A DNA stretch of 32,869 bases, from the NCBI GenBank assembly GCA_014860585.1, contig JACZJL010000039.1:1-32869 (forward strand), in the 5' to 3' direction. This document shows, in pieces, positions 7,894 to 16,541 of the stretch. Made by a program: the position numbers and the translations under genes. The notes below the pieces were generated by a model. The model had not been told where the DNA came from, made no database searches, and saw nothing but the letters and a program-made list of their open reading frames with translations. Positions within the stretch are counted from its first letter, which is position 1. Each line of letters begins with the position of its first letter. The stretch is from Bacteroidales bacterium (GTDB lineage: Bacteria; Bacteroidota; Bacteroidia; Bacteroidales; 4484-276).

Positions 7894-9597
7894 ATGAAAG
7901 TAACAACTTTTATTGCTAATTTCTTTGCGGAAAAAAAAATAGACATTGTATTTGAATTGCAGGGCGGAATGATCACAAGGATTATTGATGAGATACACAA
8001 GCTAGGGTCAATTAAAATAGTTAGTATGCATCACGAACAGGCTGCCTCTTTTGCTGCCGATGCGTTTGCGAGAATTACAAATAAGCCTGCAGTTGCTATG
8101 GCAACAAGCGGTCCTGGCGCAACAAATTTGATTACAGGTATAGGTAGTTGCTATTTCGATTCTGTGCCTGCAATATTCATAACCGGGCAAGTAAATATCA
8201 GTGAACAAAAAGGCAACAAACCTACACGGCAAATAGGTTTTCAGGAGACAGACATAATTTCAATCGTAAAACCTATAACCAAAGCAGCCTATAAAATTGA
8301 ATCTTCCTCAGAAATTCCGGCTGTTTTTGCAGATGCTTATGATTTGTGTTTGGAAGGCAGGCCAGGCCCAGTATTGATTGATATTCCGATGGATGTTCAA
8401 AACCAAAATATAGCAGAGATGTTTTTAAATGTTCCTGTTAAGGCAGAGAAACTGCAAAACCATGAGGACATTAATATCTTTATCAAACAATTCAAACAAG
8501 CTTTGTTAAACAGCAAAAAGCCATTGTGTTTGGTTGGACGCGGTATCAGGGTTTCAGGAGCAAATGAAAAGTTATTGAAGTTTGTCGAAAGGTACAATAT
8601 ACCTTTAGTCTCTTCATTATTGGCGGTAGATGCAATACCTTACGATCATCCTTTACGAGTTGGATTTATTGGTACCTATGGCAACAGATGGGCAAATTGG
8701 GCTTTAGGCTCATGTGATCTGCTCTTGGTAATGGGTAGCAGGCTTGATTTGCGGCAGACTGGTATTGATGCTGAATCATTTAAGGCAAATAAAACGATTT
8801 TTCATATAGATATTGATAGCGCTGAGTTGAATAACAGGATTACTGATTGTGTTGTCCTGAATGAAGATCTAAAATGTTTTCTTGATGAAATGAACAGGTC
8901 AGATTTAATCAGTAATGCTCAGAATGAATGGTTAGCTGAGATAAAAGAAAGGTATGCTATGCTTCCGGATACAAATGAGTTGAAATCCATAAGGGGTATC
9001 AATCCTAATGAGTTTTTACATTTACTTTCTCAATCGTCTGGATTAGCAGGAGCATATACAACAGATGTTGGAAATAATCAGATGTGGGCTGCACAATCAA
9101 TTGAAATACAAGAAGGCCAGCACTTTTTATCCTGTGGTGGGATGGGAGCAATGGGTTACTCTCTGCCGGCTGCAATTGGAGCAGCTTTTGCGTTGCCTGC
9201 AACACCTATAGTTTCAATATCGGGTGATGGGGGGTTTCAAATTAATATTCAGGAACTACAGACAATTGTTAGAAATAACCTTCCTGTCAAAATTATCATC
9301 TTAAATAATCACTGTCTCGGCATGATCCGGCAATTTCAAGACGCCTATTTTGATAGCGTTTATCAATCAACAGTTTGGGGGTATACGGCTCCTGATTTCG
9401 TAAAAGTTGCTTCGGCTTACGGTATTGATGCTATTAGCATTAGCCAAAGTGAAGATATTGATAATGCACTTCAGTTAATGTGGAAGGAACCACTAAAGCC
9501 ATTTTTGCTGAATGTTGAAATAGACATTCACACCAATGTTTATCCCAAAATGATGTACGGCAGCCCAATTACGAAAATGGAACCTCCGGTTGAATAA
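7894..9597 (+). CDS. Thiamine-diphosphate enzyme, acetolactate-synthase-like (YerE-type candidate)
   Basis: ThDP-dependent enzyme with the three-domain layout of acetolactate synthase. The catalytic glutamate is E48 in MHHEQAASFAADAFAR. The ThDP/Mg motif is GDGGFQINIQEL (from about residue 444) with the downstream ILNNHCLGM. Length (567) fits. Catabolic or anabolic AHAS is unlikely because no small regulatory subunit or ilv gene is present. In yersiniose biosynthesis, YerE uses pyruvate to add a two-carbon acetyl group to C4 of CDP-4-keto-3,6-dideoxyglucose, exactly the product expected from the upstream genes. A YerE role is inference from family plus context. No YerF-like reductase is visible nearby. 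Confidence 0.8.
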   Translation: MKVTTFIANFFAEKKIDIVFELQGGMITRIIDEIHKLGSIKIVSMHHEQAASFAADAFARITNKPAVAMATSGPGATNLITGIGSCYFDSVPAIFITGQVNISEQKGNKPTRQIGFQETDIISIVKPITKAAYKIESSSEIPAVFADAYDLCLEGRPGPVLIDIPMDVQNQNIAEMFLNVPVKAEKLQNHEDINIFIKQFKQALLNSKKPLCLVGRGIRVSGANEKLLKFVERYNIPLVSSLLAVDAIPYDHPLRVGFIGTYGNRWANWALGSCDLLLVMGSRLDLRQTGIDAESFKANKTIFHIDIDSAELNNRITDCVVLNEDLKCFLDEMNRSDLISNAQNEWLAEIKERYAMLPDTNELKSIRGINPNEFLHLLSQSSGLAGAYTTDVGNNQMWAAQSIEIQEGQHFLSCGGMGAMGYSLPAAIGAAFALPATPIVSISGDGGFQINIQELQTIVRNNLPVKIIILNNHCLGMIRQFQDAYFDSVYQSTVWGYTAPDFVKVASAYGIDAISISQSEDIDNALQLMWKEPLKPFLLNVEIDIHTNVYPKMMYGSPITKMEPPVE

Positions 9598-9627
9598 TTC
9601 ATCTAATAAACTATCACACATTACTTC

Positions 9628-10584
9628 ATGAAACTAATATCTATAATCACCCCCGTATTCAACGAAGAGGATAACATAAAGGATTGTTACTTTGCTGTGA
9701 AAAATGTCTTTGAAACCCACTTAAAGGATTATAATTATGAGCATATCTTCGCTGATAATGCGTCAACAGATAATAGTTTGAGGGTTATAAAGGAAATTGC
9801 AGCAACTGATAAAAGGGTTAAAATAATTGTTAACTCACGCAACTTCGGTGCTTCAAAATCCTCTTTTAACAGTTTAATGTACGCTAAAGGTGATGCTGCT
9901 ATTTATACAATCGCTGCAGATTTGCAAGATCCCCCCGATATGATTCCTGACTTCATCAAAAAGTGGGAAAGTGGATATCAGATAGTTTATGGAGTAAGAG
10001 AAACAAGGGAAGAAAATAGTTTGCTCACGTTTATCAGGAAAAGATATTATCGGATGGTACGATCGCTGTCCGAATTTGATATTCCTAATGACGTAGGTGA
10101 TTTTCAATTACTTGACAAAATTGTTGTTGATAACCTAAGGAAATATGATGATTACTTCCCTTACGTAAGAGGTTTAATAGCTCAAACAGGTTTTGACGCC
10201 GCAGGCATAAAGTATAAACATAAAAAACGCATAAAAGGCAAAGCCAAGGGGACGCTGTATCCAATTATAGATTTGGGCATCAATGGATTGGTTTCTTTTA
10301 CCAACATCCCATTGAGAATTGCTACAATTAGTGGATTTTTCATATCCATATTAAGTGTAGTATTCGCTTTAGTTCAGCTTGTACTCTGGATTATTAATAC
10401 TTTTGTTTACGGAAAAGAGCTTGCTGCCCCAGGACTGACTACACTTATTTTAGGTATGTTTTTGTTTTTTGGGATAACATTGTTTTTTATTGGGATTTTG
10501 GGCGAATACATTGGCGCCATTCACGCACAGGTAAGAAAGGGGCCAACTGTAATTGTCAGAGAAAAAGTAAACTTTGATGACTGA
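9628..10584 (+). CDS. GtrB/DPM1-like polyprenyl-phosphate glycosyltransferase (GT2)
   Basis: Membrane-anchored GT2 enzyme, likely moving a sugar from a nucleotide donor to undecaprenyl phosphate on the cytoplasmic face. The GT-A core is clear: ITPVFNEEDNI (7-17), the ADNASTDNS donor region (42-50) and AADLQDPPDM (96-105). Two C-terminal membrane segments follow, around 235-260 and 268-290, ending in GEYIGAIHAQVR as in the GtrB/ArnC/DPM1 family. Its stop overlaps the start of the GtrA-like gene by 8 nt. Together with that gene and the GT-C gene it forms the classic GtrA-GtrB-GtrC-type trio. Confidence 0.92.
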   Translation: MKLISIITPVFNEEDNIKDCYFAVKNVFETHLKDYNYEHIFADNASTDNSLRVIKEIAATDKRVKIIVNSRNFGASKSSFNSLMYAKGDAAIYTIAADLQDPPDMIPDFIKKWESGYQIVYGVRETREENSLLTFIRKRYYRMVRSLSEFDIPNDVGDFQLLDKIVVDNLRKYDDYFPYVRGLIAQTGFDAAGIKYKHKKRIKGKAKGTLYPIIDLGINGLVSFTNIPLRIATISGFFISILSVVFALVQLVLWIINTFVYGKELAAPGLTTLILGMFLFFGITLFFIGILGEYIGAIHAQVRKGPTVIVREKVNFDD

Positions 10585-10999
10585 AAACCTTAAGTCCAAA
10601 ATCCTTAATTTGCTTAATATTAAACTTGTTCGCTTTTTTCTTGTAAGCGGATTGAATACTATTTTTGGTTATGGCCTTTTCGCTTTGCTGTTGTTTGTCG
10701 GATTACAATATCCTTATGCATTGCTGGCAACTACGATTGCCGGTATAATTTTTAACTTCAAGACTATAGGCGCTCTCGTTTTTGATAACCGGAATAATTT
10801 TTTGTTTTTTAAGTTCATCGGCGTTTATCTTGTCACTTACTTGTGTAGTCTTAGCATTCTCACTCTCTTCGATCAATTTAAAGTAAGCCTCTATTTAGGA
10901 GGAGCAATATTGATTATTCCAATGGGGCTGTTTGCATTTTTCCTGAACAAGAAATTTGTTTTTAATCATAAAAGTCATTCCTTAGTAAGCAAATTATAA
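10577..10999 (+). CDS. GtrA-like small membrane protein (lipid-linked sugar flippase family)
   Basis: A 140-residue protein with about four hydrophobic segments and the GtrA signature: RFFLVSGLNTIFGYGLFALLL near the start (conserved F-x-x-x-x-G-x-x-x-T-x-x-x-Y) and FAFFLNKKFVFNHK at the end. GtrA proteins are thought to flip undecaprenyl-phosphate sugars made by GtrB. I chose the ATG at 10577, which overlaps the gtrB-like stop in the ATGACTGA arrangement, over a TTG one codon upstream. Confidence 0.88.
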   Translation: MTENLKSKILNLLNIKLVRFFLVSGLNTIFGYGLFALLLFVGLQYPYALLATTIAGIIFNFKTIGALVFDNRNNFLFFKFIGVYLVTYLCSLSILTLFDQFKVSLYLGGAILIIPMGLFAFFLNKKFVFNHKSHSLVSKL

Positions 11000-11005
11000 A
11001 TAATT

Positions 11006-12373
11006 ATGGCATTCAGTCTACATACTATCTCAAATAAAAAGATCATAAAATACAGTTTTATCATTTTTATTGTTGCCATGGTTTTTCGTGTTGTAATAAT
11101 AAATTTTGTAAATACTGATAAAATAGCACCGGATGGAACAGGGTATTATCACCTCGCATACAATTTATCCAAAGGAAATGGTTACTTGATGCATGGTGAG
11201 CCGTATTTTTTCAGGGAGCCGGGTTATCCGCTCTTCTTGTCTCTGGCATTTGTGATTACCGATTGGGTTGGCTACGAAACAGGTACTTTAGAGTTTGATG
11301 ATGATTTCAGAATTGTAAATAAAGTTCCGGAGATTATCGCAGCTAAGTACCTTCAGGCAATCATTGATTCGCTTGCGTGTGTGATACTGTTTCTGATACT
11401 AACAAGATTTATAAAAATTCGATATGCGTTTCTGATAGGGATTTTGTTCGCCATTTTCTTTCATTATGCATACAATATCACTTCAATACTGAGAGAAACA
11501 CTTCAATCGTTTGTCTCCCTTTCCATGTGTTTAGCGCTTGTACAATACTTTAAATCTAATTCAGATAAATATTTGATCTTCACAGGTATTTTATGGGGCT
11601 TCCTCAATTTAATTTTTTATCCGAATTTAATTTTTGCAGTTACAATTCCGATCTTTATCTGGATTTACAAGAAAAGCTTTTTCAAGGCAATAAGGCCAAG
11701 TATTATTATCGGAATTGTAATGTTCATCACTGTTTCACCCTGGCTCTACAGGTCTTATAGTTATTTTCCGGACATACGGATTTTCAAATCCTTTGGCACC
11801 AGCATTACTCCGGAATATCTTAATTATTATTCTGCACTACAAACTGCAGCATACTATAATTACATTACGATAGATGATGCCAATGCAATTTTTAGAAATG
11901 AACTCGTTGATGGAATCAGCGAAACTGATCGCTTTAAAATTTATTGGGATGGTACTATAGCAGCAAAAGCAGATTCTTTGCTTAAAATGGTAAATGAACC
12001 CATCGTTTCATATCGTAAGATTATTAATCTTATTTCATATTCCAAGAATATTTTACCCCCGACTTTCTCCAAGTATTTCATTGAAAAATCAATGTTTGTC
12101 TATGGAATCCTCATTTCAGTGGTTATTGGTTATGGTTTATTTGCGCTGTTTGGGTTCTTCTTTTACTTTAAAAAGTTACTTTTTCTCAATATCATTTTAA
12201 TTACATATATATCTGCATTCTACGTATTGGCTTCAGAAGGCCGCCGAATGTTGCCCATCCATCCATTTCTTTTCACTTATTTTGTTCTTGGGATTAACTA
12301 CATATTTTTGCGATTCTATTGTAAGCTCAGCGAAACTGAAGTTTATAAACAGGTTATGAAAAGCCAGGTATAA
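11006..12373 (+). CDS. Membrane GT-C glycosyltransferase (GT39/PMT-like)
   Basis: Polytopic protein of 455 residues with about ten hydrophobic stretches, the first at about residues 14-33. The first periplasmic loop carries an acidic catalytic-type motif, APDGTGYYHLA (D43), and then FREPGYPLFLSLA (69-81), typical of PMT/ArnT-type GT-C enzymes that use polyprenyl-phosphate sugars. It directly follows the GtrB- and GtrA-like genes, as GtrC does. It probably adds a side-branch sugar to the polysaccharide outside the inner membrane. GtrC proteins diverge strongly, so the sugar cannot be predicted. Confidence 0.82.
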   Translation: MAFSLHTISNKKIIKYSFIIFIVAMVFRVVIINFVNTDKIAPDGTGYYHLAYNLSKGNGYLMHGEPYFFREPGYPLFLSLAFVITDWVGYETGTLEFDDDFRIVNKVPEIIAAKYLQAIIDSLACVILFLILTRFIKIRYAFLIGILFAIFFHYAYNITSILRETLQSFVSLSMCLALVQYFKSNSDKYLIFTGILWGFLNLIFYPNLIFAVTIPIFIWIYKKSFFKAIRPSIIIGIVMFITVSPWLYRSYSYFPDIRIFKSFGTSITPEYLNYYSALQTAAYYNYITIDDANAIFRNELVDGISETDRFKIYWDGTIAAKADSLLKMVNEPIVSYRKIINLISYSKNILPPTFSKYFIEKSMFVYGILISVVIGYGLFALFGFFFYFKKLLFLNIILITYISAFYVLASEGRRMLPIHPFLFTYFVLGINYIFLRFYCKLSETEVYKQVMKSQV

Positions 12374-12424
12374 CACACATGGAAATTCAGTACATTTTCC
12401 ATCTCGCAATTTTATCCTTCATTA

Positions 12425-13792
12425 ATGACTAATAAATTCAAAAACGGAATCGGCAGTTTCTTTACACATGGCCATCAGCGTACCGTCCTTGCCAAAAAGA
12501 ACATTGCCGGTTCGTTTCTGATCAAAGGTGCAAACATTGCAATTGGTCTTTTGCTAGTACCAATAACCATTGATTACCTCGAACCAACAAAATATGGTAT
12601 CTGGATCACGCTCAGTTCAATAGTACATTGGTTTGGTTTTTTTGATATAGGCCTGGGTAATGGTCTTCGTAATCGTTTAGCGGTGGCATTGGCAACAGGC
12701 AACAAAGAATTGGCAAAAACCTTCATTAGCACAACCTATGCAATTCTTTCGATAATTATTGGGGCTGTTTTATTGATTTTTTTTCTGATTAATCCGTTTC
12801 TTAATTGGAGTGCTATACTAAATGCAGGCGAAGACGTCGTATTGCGGGCTGAACTGAGTAATTTGGCATTAATTGTTTTTACTTTTTTTTGCTTGCAGTT
12901 CATTTTAAAATTAATAACCACAATACTTACCGCAGATCAAAGACCGGCAAAAGCCTCCCTGTTTGATTTTATGGGTAAGTTGACTTCACTAATAATCATA
13001 TATTTTATTACCAGATCCAACCAGGGGTCACTTCTTTATATAGGACTGGCTTTAAGTGGAATGCCAGTGGTTGTTCTGTTGACTTCAAGTATATGGTTCT
13101 TTAACGGTAAATACAAAGATTTCAAACCGTCGTATAAAGCTGTTGATTTCACAAAAGCAAAAGATTTGCTAAATCTTGGCATTAAGTTCTTTGTTCTTCA
13201 AATTGCCGTTGTTCTATTGTATCAAACCAATAATATCATCATTTCACAGTTGTATGGCCCAGAGCAAGTAACACCCTATAATGTCGCACACAAATACTTT
13301 AGCATTTTGATGATGGGTTTTACAATTGTGATGACACCGTTCTGGAGCGCTTTTACTGAAGCATGGGTTAAAAAGGAAATTCAATGGATTAAAAACATTA
13401 TTCGTAAGCTTATCTATTTGTGGTTAATCTTGTTTTTAGTCGCGATCATCATGCTTTTTAGCGCTCAATGGGTTTTTCGGATATGGGTTGGTACTGCGGT
13501 TACTGTACCATTCACTTTATCAATTTTGGTTTGCCTATGGATTTTACTCAATACCTGGAGTGGCATTTTCAGCCAGTTCTTGAATGGTGTAGGGAAAATA
13601 CGGTTACAGATGTACTTGGGATTGTCTGCTGCATTGCTCAATGTGCCACTTGCGATATTTCTTGGAAGAAAATTTGGTATTGAGGGAGTTCTATTAGCAA
13701 ATCTGATCGTTCTGTCAGTGGGAATTTGGATCTATCCATTGCAATATTACCGCATAATTAATCATAAAGCTAAGGGTATTTTTAACCAATAA
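12425..13792 (+). CDS. wzx: Wzx-like polysaccharide repeat-unit flippase
   Basis: A 455-residue protein of the MOP/polysaccharide transporter family with about 12 to 14 hydrophobic segments. The N-terminal region matches flippases of this group (GSFLIKGANIAIGLLLVPITIDYLEPTKYGIWITL, split here only for reading, then FFDIGLGNGLRNRL). It would move undecaprenyl-pyrophosphate-linked repeat units across the inner membrane for Wzy polymerisation. The start at 12425 is the first ATG after the GT-C gene. The next gene begins 3 nt after the stop. Confidence 0.9.
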   Translation: MTNKFKNGIGSFFTHGHQRTVLAKKNIAGSFLIKGANIAIGLLLVPITIDYLEPTKYGIWITLSSIVHWFGFFDIGLGNGLRNRLAVALATGNKELAKTFISTTYAILSIIIGAVLLIFFLINPFLNWSAILNAGEDVVLRAELSNLALIVFTFFCLQFILKLITTILTADQRPAKASLFDFMGKLTSLIIIYFITRSNQGSLLYIGLALSGMPVVVLLTSSIWFFNGKYKDFKPSYKAVDFTKAKDLLNLGIKFFVLQIAVVLLYQTNNIIISQLYGPEQVTPYNVAHKYFSILMMGFTIVMTPFWSAFTEAWVKKEIQWIKNIIRKLIYLWLILFLVAIIMLFSAQWVFRIWVGTAVTVPFTLSILVCLWILLNTWSGIFSQFLNGVGKIRLQMYLGLSAALLNVPLAIFLGRKFGIEGVLLANLIVLSVGIWIYPLQYYRIINHKAKGIFNQ

Positions 13793-13795
13793 TCA

Positions 13796-15079
13796 ATGAA
13801 AATTATCCTACTCACTACATCCAACCCTTACAAAACAGCCGGAATAGTAGCAATGGACCTTTACAAAGGGCTCTCATCAGTGGAGGGCAATGAAGTGAAA
13901 GTGCTGGTGAAACTTTGGGATCGTTATCCTGATCAAAACATAATCCCTTTCCAAACACAAGTTGAACACTATTGGCAGAAAGCCATTTCAAAGGCAAAAC
14001 GATTAATGGGTTTATTCGGTTTGAAAAGTAAATCAATACAGACAGATCCTGATTATTCAGTGCAGGATTATGACCAAACGATTACCAACTATTCAACCAA
14101 AAGGATACTCAAAAACGCGCCTTTTACCCCCGATGCAATCATCGTGCTTTTTATGCAGAATTTTTTATCGTATAAAAATTTGCATGAGTTGAATCAATTA
14201 ACAAAGGCTCCTGTTTTTCTTTACATGATGGACATGGCTCCGATGACAGGTGGTTGTCATTATGCATGGGATTGTAAGGGATATACAGGTATGTGTGGCA
14301 AGTGCCCTGCATTGTATTCCAAGGTTGAAAATGACCAATCAAGAAAAAATTGGGAGTTTAAAAAGTATTACGTTGATAAAACTGATTTGACAATAATTGC
14401 CGGTACAGAATACCAGTTCAGACAATTAGAAAAAAGCAGTTTATTTGCTCAAAAAAGAAAAGCAAAGATATTGCTGGGTATTAATCCTGAACTTTTCAAG
14501 CCAGGCAGCCAATCAGAAGCACGCAAATTATTTGATCTTCCTTTAAAAACGAAAATCATATTCTTTGGCGCTGTAAGCGCTGGTAATAAACGCAAGGGAT
14601 TTAATGAACTTGTTAAAGCGCTGAACCTGCTAAAAACAAACAATCCTGATCTTGAACTGCATCTGGCAATTGCCGGTAACGCCAATGAGCAATTGACAAA
14701 TAATTTGCCCTATAGTTACACTTTGATTGGCTATTTGAACCATGAAAAACTCGCAAAAGCGTTTCAGGCTGCTGACCTCTTTCTTTGCCCATCAATCGAA
14801 GATTCAGGGCCTATGATGATCAACCAATCTATTATGACTGGAACTCCGGTCGTTGCATTTGAAATGGGTGTGGCGCTTGACCTGGTTATTACAGTTGAAA
14901 CCGGCTATAGAGCCAAACTAAAAGACACAGATGATATGGTAGAAGGAATACGTCAAATATTAGAATTAAATGAAAATGAATACATTACGATGAAAAGTAA
15001 ATGCAGGAATCTGGGGCTTAGGTTGTGTAGCCCAAATGCCCAATCTGTGAATTTTAATAACATAATAATGAGTATTTGA
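13796..15079 (+). CDS. Glycosyltransferase family 4 with a cysteine-rich insert
   Basis: GT-B fold glycosyltransferase of 427 residues. The N-terminal domain begins MKIILLTTSNPYKTAGIVAMD. Midway is a cysteine-rich stretch, GGCHYAWDCKGYTGMCGKCP, characteristic of a WcaC-like subset of polysaccharide GT4 enzymes. The C-terminal donor-binding domain shows FGAVSAGNKRKGFNEL and the E-x7-type segment LCPSIEDSGPMMINQSIMTGTPVVAF. It probably adds one residue of the repeat unit at the cytosolic membrane face. The gene-poor remnant region follows directly. Confidence 0.88.
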   Translation: MKIILLTTSNPYKTAGIVAMDLYKGLSSVEGNEVKVLVKLWDRYPDQNIIPFQTQVEHYWQKAISKAKRLMGLFGLKSKSIQTDPDYSVQDYDQTITNYSTKRILKNAPFTPDAIIVLFMQNFLSYKNLHELNQLTKAPVFLYMMDMAPMTGGCHYAWDCKGYTGMCGKCPALYSKVENDQSRKNWEFKKYYVDKTDLTIIAGTEYQFRQLEKSSLFAQKRKAKILLGINPELFKPGSQSEARKLFDLPLKTKIIFFGAVSAGNKRKGFNELVKALNLLKTNNPDLELHLAIAGNANEQLTNNLPYSYTLIGYLNHEKLAKAFQAADLFLCPSIEDSGPMMINQSIMTGTPVVAFEMGVALDLVITVETGYRAKLKDTDDMVEGIRQILELNENEYITMKSKCRNLGLRLCSPNAQSVNFNNIIMSI

Positions 15080-15425
15080 CACCATGCAAATTCAATTTCT
15101 TAATTGGGACACAGCCTTTATTGGCATAACAAGGAAAAAGTTGAGATAAATGAAGAATCTACTTTAAAACCTTTTCTGTTCAATAAAAGGGCTTTTGATT
15201 TCAGCTATCACTTTCATGTTTACTATTATTGTTTGAAAATAATATTTACTTGGTCAGATTACCGTAAGTGGCTATGAGAGCCTGATTGAATCTATATGGT
15301 TTCTATTCGGATTGATCATTTTTACACTTGGGGTCATTGACCTATAATTAGCAAAATTTTTGATGAAGTCAAAAATAGGCCTCCAAAATTCTTGCAAATG
15401 AGTTAAACAATTAAATAAGAAAAAT
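15080..15425 (+). pseudogene. Decayed gene remnant(s), including a WecD-like GNAT N-terminus
   Basis: No intact gene is present in these 346 bases. A 21-codon frame at 15084-15149 begins MQIQFLNWDTAFIGITRKK and then stops. Its LNWDTAFIG closely resembles the usual opening of WecD-type GNAT proteins (LxWDSxFFG). Further on, a frame ending just before 15408 reads ISKIFDEVKNRPPKFLQMS, which looks once-coding but which I cannot assign. The next gene also encodes a WecD-like GNAT with its own similar opening, so this may be the debris of a replaced or duplicated acyltransferase. Confidence 0.5.
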
Positions 15426-16541
15426 ATGCAGAAATCCTTACTTGATTCAAAACGTTTCGGATTAGATATCCACAGGGCAACTCCAAAGGAGTTCAATTTA
15501 AATGAATTGAAGAAATATATCTACAAAGAAAAGGTTGATATATTGTTTCTGAGACTAGAATCTTCAATTAAAGACAGGCATTCCGCATTAAATGCACTCG
15601 GTTTTCCATTTATTCATTGCGATACTTTGGTTTATTATGAATGTAATTTGGATAATTATCACCCAAAACAGCTAAAAAATGTACTAAAATTTGAAGAAGT
15701 AAGCTCGAGAAACATTGAACTGATAAGTAATATTGTTCAAAAAATCTTTGTTGATTACAAAAACCACTATACAACGAACTACCTCTTAGACAAGAAAAGT
15801 ATTATTGATGGATATGTGGAATGGGCAAAAAATTACGTCAGTGACAAGGGAGCAGGGAGAATTTCTTGGTTGGTCAGGAATGATAGAGGCGAATTATTAG
15901 GTTTTGCTACCTGTAGTTTTGATACAGAAAATGGGCAATGTGAAGGAATTCTTTATGGAGTCTTGCCGGAAAAAAGTGGGGGAGGCATTTATGGTGATTT
16001 GATCCGGTTTACCCAGACTTATTTCAAATCCATGGGACTTAAAAAAATGTTAGTATCTACGCAGGTTCAGAACTTTGCAGTACAGAAAGTATGGACTCGT
16101 GAAAGTTTTTATATGTCAAAAAGTTATGATACCTATCATATCAACTCATTTCTTGGGAAGAAAAAAAGTAATTATGAAACTACCATTAGAATTGAAACAT
16201 CTGAAATTGATAGATTTGGGGAATTTACAGGTGATAAAAACCCATTACATTTTGATGATATGTTCGCCAAACAAAAAGGATTCAAATCTCGAATTGTTCA
16301 TGGAATCAAATTTGAGCTTGAGCTTACGAGGATACTTGGAACTGAATGGCCAGGGGATGGTACAATAATATTAAGTAATAAAGTAGTGTTTAACAGTCCT
16401 ATTTATCCATCTTATGATTATAAGTTTTCGATTAACGCAATACATCAGAAAAGTAGTGGATTGATGGAACTCGTTACTATACTCGCTGATAATAATGATG
16501 AAATTGCTATTGTTGCTTACACAAATATTTTAAAAAGGTGA
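15426..16541 (+). CDS. GNAT acyltransferase-MaoC hydratase fusion
   Basis: A two-domain protein of 371 residues. Residues 1-240 form a WecD-like GNAT: the opening LLDSKRFGLDIHRA, and the acyl-CoA motif VLPEKSGGGIYGDLIRF (179-195). Residues 250-371 form a MaoC hotdog domain: FGEFTGDKNPLHFDDMF (264-280) with the D-x4-H hydratase pair D270 and H275, then RIVHGIKFE and the closing VVFNSPIYPSYDYKF. MaoC domains of this type hydrate enoyl-CoA to (R)-3-hydroxyacyl-CoA. The simplest reading is that one domain makes the hydroxyacyl-CoA and the other transfers it to an amino sugar. Its TGA overlaps the GTG of the WecE-like gene, tying it to that amine. The acyl identity is inference. Confidence 0.85.
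   Translation: MQKSLLDSKRFGLDIHRATPKEFNLNELKKYIYKEKVDILFLRLESSIKDRHSALNALGFPFIHCDTLVYYECNLDNYHPKQLKNVLKFEEVSSRNIELISNIVQKIFVDYKNHYTTNYLLDKKSIIDGYVEWAKNYVSDKGAGRISWLVRNDRGELLGFATCSFDTENGQCEGILYGVLPEKSGGGIYGDLIRFTQTYFKSMGLKKMLVSTQVQNFAVQKVWTRESFYMSKSYDTYHINSFLGKKKSNYETTIRIETSEIDRFGEFTGDKNPLHFDDMFAKQKGFKSRIVHGIKFELELTRILGTEWPGDGTIILSNKVVFNSPIYPSYDYKFSINAIHQKSSGLMELVTILADNNDEIAIVAYTNILKR

Noticed and set aside
7894-9597. Ordinary acetolactate synthase for branched-chain amino acids
   Set aside because: No ilvN, ilvC or ilvD neighbours, and the gene sits at the end of a CDP-3,6-dideoxysugar operon, where a YerE-type role fits better. Not excluded without a phylogeny.
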